From positions 1 to 64,000 of the forward strand of contig NZ_MCRJ01000001.1 of NCBI RefSeq assembly GCF_001720135.1: 64,000 bases of DNA. Direction: 5' to 3'. The notes beneath the pieces were generated by a model. It made no database searches, was not told the origin of the DNA, and was given only the letters and a program-made list of their open reading frames with translations. A program made the position numbers and the translations under genes. Below, piece by piece: positions 60,612 to 64,000 of this stretch. The stretch comes from Methylobrevis pamukkalensis. Lineage in GTDB: Bacteria > Pseudomonadota > Alphaproteobacteria > Rhizobiales > Pleomorphomonadaceae. Position 1 is the first letter of the stretch, and every line of letters starts with the position of its first letter.

Positions 60612-62821
60612 TCAGCCGCGGTGGGCGCCGGAGCGTGGCAGCGCGGCGAGCGCGCGCATCAGCGCAGGGGTCGCCAGTACAATCGCCCGTTCGCGGCGAT
60701 CGAGGAAGCCGACGCTTCGCCCTGGGTCTGGGCCTCGGCGATCTTGGCCGTGGCCACCGCCTCGACCGGATCGACGGCGCCGCGGCGGCGGTCGAGCACA
60801 CGGTCCGTGACCGCCACATGGGCGCTGACCCGGTCCGGATCGGCGACGACCTCGGCAAGGCCGGGCGCTGCCGCGACAGCGGCCGCATAGGCGGGGCGTG
60901 CCTCCAGCATCAGGTCGCGCTCGGTGATGGTCAGCCGCTCCTCGGGAATCCGCAGCAGGCCGATCCGCTTGAACACCCGGCCGACGGCATAGGAGCCGGT
61001 GACGGCGGACAGGGGAATGGCAAGGACGAGGCCGGTGACGGCGGGGGCGAGCCAGGCGAGCAGGATCGGCGAATCGGCGAGTGCCGCGGCGCCGAGGGCG
61101 ATGCCGGACACCATGTGCCACTTGTGGCGGCGGACGAGATCGCGGAAGGGCACGCCGCCGTCGTCGCGGCGCTGCGGGTTCCAGCCGGCGTCGCGGCGCA
61201 GCAGGATCTGCACGATCGCGCCGGTGTGGATCAGCATCATGATCGGCGCCACCAGCGCCGACAGGATCACCTCGAACAGGAAGCTGGCGATCACGCCGAT
61301 GAAGCCGCCGGCGGGGCGACGCTCGCGGCCGCTGGCGAGGAAGGCGATCAACCCGAGGATCTTCGGCGTGAACAGCACGCCCATGGTCAGCACGAACAGG
61401 CCCAGCGCGCGCTCCGGGTCGATGCGCGGCCAGGAGGGGAACAGCTGGAATTCGTCCACGAAATATTCCGGACGGATGAAGTGGGCCTGAAGGGCCAGCG
61501 TCAGGCCGGCGAGCAGCAGCAGCAGCCACAGCGGCGAGGTGCAGTAGGACAGGATGCCGGTGAGAAGGTGGCTGCGGCTGACCCAGTGCAGGCCGCGCGC
61601 GAACAGCACCTTGGAATGCTGCAGGTTGCCCTGGCACCAGCGCCGGTCGCGGATGGCAAGGTCGATCAGCGACGGCGGGCTCTCCTCGTAGGAACCCGGC
61701 AGGTCGTCGGCGATGATCACGTTCCACCCGCCGCGGCGGATCAGGGCGGCTTCCACGAAGTCGTGGCTCATGATGTGGCCGCCGAAGGGCGGGCGGCCGG
61801 GCAGTTCGGGCAGGCCGGCGCAGGCCATGAAGGCTTCGCTGCGGATGATCGCGTTGTGGCCCCAGAAGTTGCCTTCCTTCTGCACCCACCACGACAGGCC
61901 GGTGCCGACCACGGGCCCGTAGACCCGGCCGGCGAACTGCTGGAGCCGGGCGATCAGCGTGGTGCCGCCGATCAGCATCGGGATGGTCTGGATCAGGCCC
62001 GCGTCCGGATCGGCCTCCATGCGGCGGGCCAGCTCGACGATCGTGCCGCCTTCCATCAGGCTGTCGGCGTCGAGGACGAGCAGATGGTCGTAGGCGGCGC
62101 CCCAGCGGCGGCAGAAGTCGGCGACGTTGCCGGCCTTGCGCCCGGTGTTGTGGCGGCGGCGGCGGTAGAACAGCCGGAGCCGGCCGCCGAGCCGCGCGCG
62201 GGCGAGCGCCAGCGCGGTCTCCTCTTCCAGCGCGATCTCCGGATCGGTGGTATCGGCGATCACGAACCAGTCGAAGGCGTCGCCGTGGCCGAGCGCCTCG
62301 ACCGACCGGATCATCGCCTCCAGCCCGCCGAACACCCGGTCAGGCTGTTCGTTGTAGGTCGGCATCAGCACGGCGGTGCGCCGGGTGAGTGGGCCGGTCG
62401 CCGCGGGCTTGCGGGTGAAGCGCCGGCGCAGGATCGCGCAGAAGCCGGCAATCGAACTGGTCATCGCCACGGCGATCCAGACGAAGGTCAGTGCGAACAG
62501 GCCGAGCACGACCTGTTCCACCGGCGTCAGGTCGCCGATGGCGAGAACGAGATACATCTCGTAGATCGCAAAGGCCGTGAGCGCGAGCGCCGAGCCGAGC
62601 ACGGCGATGCGCCGGAAGGCGGAGGATCGGGCCGCGGGTGACACCAGCTTGCGGCGGGTGGACGGGTCGAAGCGGTCGAGCCGCTGCGGCGGCATCGCGC
62701 CGGCAACCTCCGGCGGCATGCCCGGCGGGAACGCCTTCGCGTCGTCGATACGGGCGGCGGCATCCGGCTGCGGGCCCGCCTCCGTCTGGAGGTGCGCGCC
62801 GCGGGCCGTCACGACGTCCAT
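60612..62821 (-). CDS. opgH: Glucans biosynthesis glucosyltransferase OpgH/MdoH, frameshifted near the 3' end
   Basis: An inner-membrane family-2 glycosyltransferase that builds osmoregulated periplasmic glucans. Membrane segments are near residues 72-95 and 105-125, followed by the catalytic loop with [14 protein letters not shown], the DxD-type [12 protein letters not shown] and the [10 protein letters not shown] acceptor motif; more membrane segments follow after residue 430. One base is missing near 60712: after AQTQGEA the frame should read [20 protein letters not shown] and end at 60612 with SGAHRG. Restoring it gives 736 residues. Its start overlaps the end of opgG by 13 bases. Confidence 0.92.
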
Positions 62822-64000
62822 CGGAACACCCAGGTTTCAGCCGGCGGCCCCTGCTCGAAGGTGAGCAGCGCGCGCAGTTCGATCAGGGCCTCGCCGGCGG
62901 GGTCGAGCTGGAACGACAGGCGGATGCCGCCGGTGATCGCGTTCTCCCGCACCACCACGTTGCGCACCGCGCCCTTGTAGGAGTTCACCGTCGCCTTCGC
63001 CTCGCCGAGCGCGGCCCGGTCGACGCCGGGGGCGAAGGCATAGTCGATGACAAACAGGCGGATGTCGGTGTCGCCGAAGCCGAGCGCCCGGCCGGACATG
63101 GTCGAGGCCACCGTCGCCGATCCGAGCGCCGCGGCCGGGTCGCCGCCCCAGGCCATCCGGTAGGAGAAGCTGTATTCGGAGCCGGCCGGAATCTTCTCGC
63201 GCGGGGCCCAGTAGGCGACGATGTTGTCGTGGACTTCCGAATCGGTCGGGATCTCGATCAGCGTGACAGCGCCGGTGCCCCAGTCGCCGAGCGGCTCGAC
63301 CCACAGGCTCGGCCGCCGCTCGTAGGCGGCTTCGAGATCCTCGTAGGACTTGAAGTCGCGATCGCGCTGGATCAGGCCGAATCCGCGGGGGGCGGTGTCG
63401 ACGAAGGCGCTGATCTGCAGTTCCTGCGGATTGGCCAGCGGCCGCCACAGCCGTTCGCCGCGACCCGTCACCATCAGCAGCCCGTCGGAATCGTGCACCT
63501 TGGGCCTGAAATCGTCGATGTCGCGCCGGTCGTTGCTGGAGAAGAAGAACATGCTGGTCCCGGGCGCCAGGCCGACCTTGACGAGGTCGACGCGCGGGAA
63601 CAGCTGGGCTTCGACATCGATCTGCGTCGGCATGCCCGGCCGCAGGGTGAAGCGGTAGGCGCCGGTGGTCGACGGGCTGTCGAGCAGGGCATGGACGACG
63701 ATGGTGTCGGCGGCCTCGGACGGGGTCTCCACCCAGAAGGCGCGGAAGGCCGGGAATTCCTCGCCCTCGGGATCGGCGGTCTTGATCGCGAGGCCGCGCG
63801 CCGAGAGGCCGTAGACCTCGCCCTTGCCGAGCGAGCGGAAGTAGCTGGCGCCCTGGAAGACCGCGATCTCGTCGTAATAGTCGGGACTGTTGATCGGCCC
63901 GTGGATGCGGATGCCGGAAAAGCCGATGTCTTCCTTGGGGATCGGACCCGGAATCAGCGGCCCGGCCGTGAACAGCTCCGGATCGTAGGCCAGGTGGGTC
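62809..64000 (-). CDS. Glucan biosynthesis protein OpgG/MdoG family, 5' end outside window
   Basis: The C-terminal ~396 residues of a periplasmic glucan-biosynthesis protein; the frame is open to the window edge (first residues visible: [18 protein letters not shown]). Family marks are [33 protein letters not shown] and [21 protein letters not shown] (each quoted in part here), [20 protein letters not shown] and YRMAWGG. OpgG and OpgD are close paralogues and cannot be told apart from this part. An internal start at 63732 is rejected because similarity continues upstream. It is transcribed with opgH. Confidence 0.92.
   Translation of the reverse strand, partial: THLAYDPELFTAGPLIPGPIPKEDIGFSGIRIHGPINSPDYYDEIAVFQGASYFRSLGKGEVYGLSARGLAIKTADPEGEEFPAFRAFWVETPSEAADTIVVHALLDSPSTTGAYRFTLRPGMPTQIDVEAQLFPRVDLVKVGLAPGTSMFFFSSNDRRDIDDFRPKVHDSDGLLMVTGRGERLWRPLANPQELQISAFVDTAPRGFGLIQRDRDFKSYEDLEAAYERRPSLWVEPLGDWGTGAVTLIEIPTDSEVHDNIVAYWAPREKIPAGSEYSFSYRMAWGGDPAAALGSATVASTMSGRALGFGDTDIRLFVIDYAFAPGVDRAALGEAKATVNSYKGAVRNVVVRENAITGGIRLSFQLDPAGEALIELRALLTFEQGPPAETWVFRWTS

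Noticed and set aside
63474-63732. An internal start for the glucan protein at 63732
   Set aside because: The frame and family similarity continue without a break to the window edge; the GTG at 63732 is internal.

Overview
The window is a stretch of a high-GC alphaproteobacterial chromosome, most likely Hyphomicrobiales (Rhizobiales). This rests on gene order rather than on any database search: aconitase divergent from ccmABCDG, priA next to an F1-only atpHAGDC operon (no F0 genes), the proA-nadD-rsfS-rlmH-envC-ctpA-rppH block, and an ethylmalonyl-CoA pathway. Coding density is high and most reading is housekeeping. No phage, transposase, integrase, CRISPR array, tRNA or rRNA gene was found.

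Layout. 1-5 kb: a small hypothetical, dapF, an L,D-transpeptidase, a possible small transcript with an exceptional ribosome-binding site, and acnA. 5-9 kb: cytochrome c maturation (ccmABCD, ccmG) and a Nudix hydrolase. 9-12 kb: beta-carbonic anhydrase, a DUF429 protein, pdxY. 12-20 kb: priA and the F1 ATP synthase operon with a terminator. 20-30 kb: a DUF2254 membrane protein, two overlapping rppH-like genes, a divergent polysaccharide deacetylase, ctpA, envC, rlmH, rsfS, nadD, proA. 30-39 kb: a chemoreceptor, an acyl-CoA synthetase, a CAP-domain lipoprotein, an M20 amidohydrolase, a creatininase-family protein and an 8-oxoguanine-deaminase-like amidohydrolase. 39-46 kb: a CopA-type copper ATPase behind a CueR-type operator, an alpha/beta hydrolase, a VOC protein, cobD and cobK, then small proteins including SlyX. 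46-59 kb: the carbon-assimilation block with ccr, ecm (divergent), an EamA transporter, a YihY/BrkB membrane protein, mcd, tspO and pyruvate carboxylase. 59-64 kb: a LuxR/LuxI pair and the opgG/opgH glucan genes, the former running off the window.

How it fits together. Ccr, Ecm and Mcd are three signature enzymes of the ethylmalonyl-CoA pathway for acetyl-CoA assimilation. Ecm needs adenosylcobalamin, and cobD and cobK lie a few kb away. Pyruvate carboxylase supplies oxaloacetate. The rest of that pathway (mesaconyl-CoA hydratase, malyl-CoA lyase, epimerase) is not in the window.

Data quality. Eleven otherwise intact genes (priA, atpA, atpD, the chemoreceptor, the creatininase, copA, cobK, ccr, mcd, pyc, opgH) carry small deletions in G/C-rich contexts, at 13 sites in all. 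Adding back the missing bases restores each frame and gives normal family lengths. Because several of these genes are essential, I read this as sequence or assembly error, and I annotate each gene as one CDS across its frameshift. Five kinds of palindromic intergenic repeat arrangement also occur, one family at two loci.
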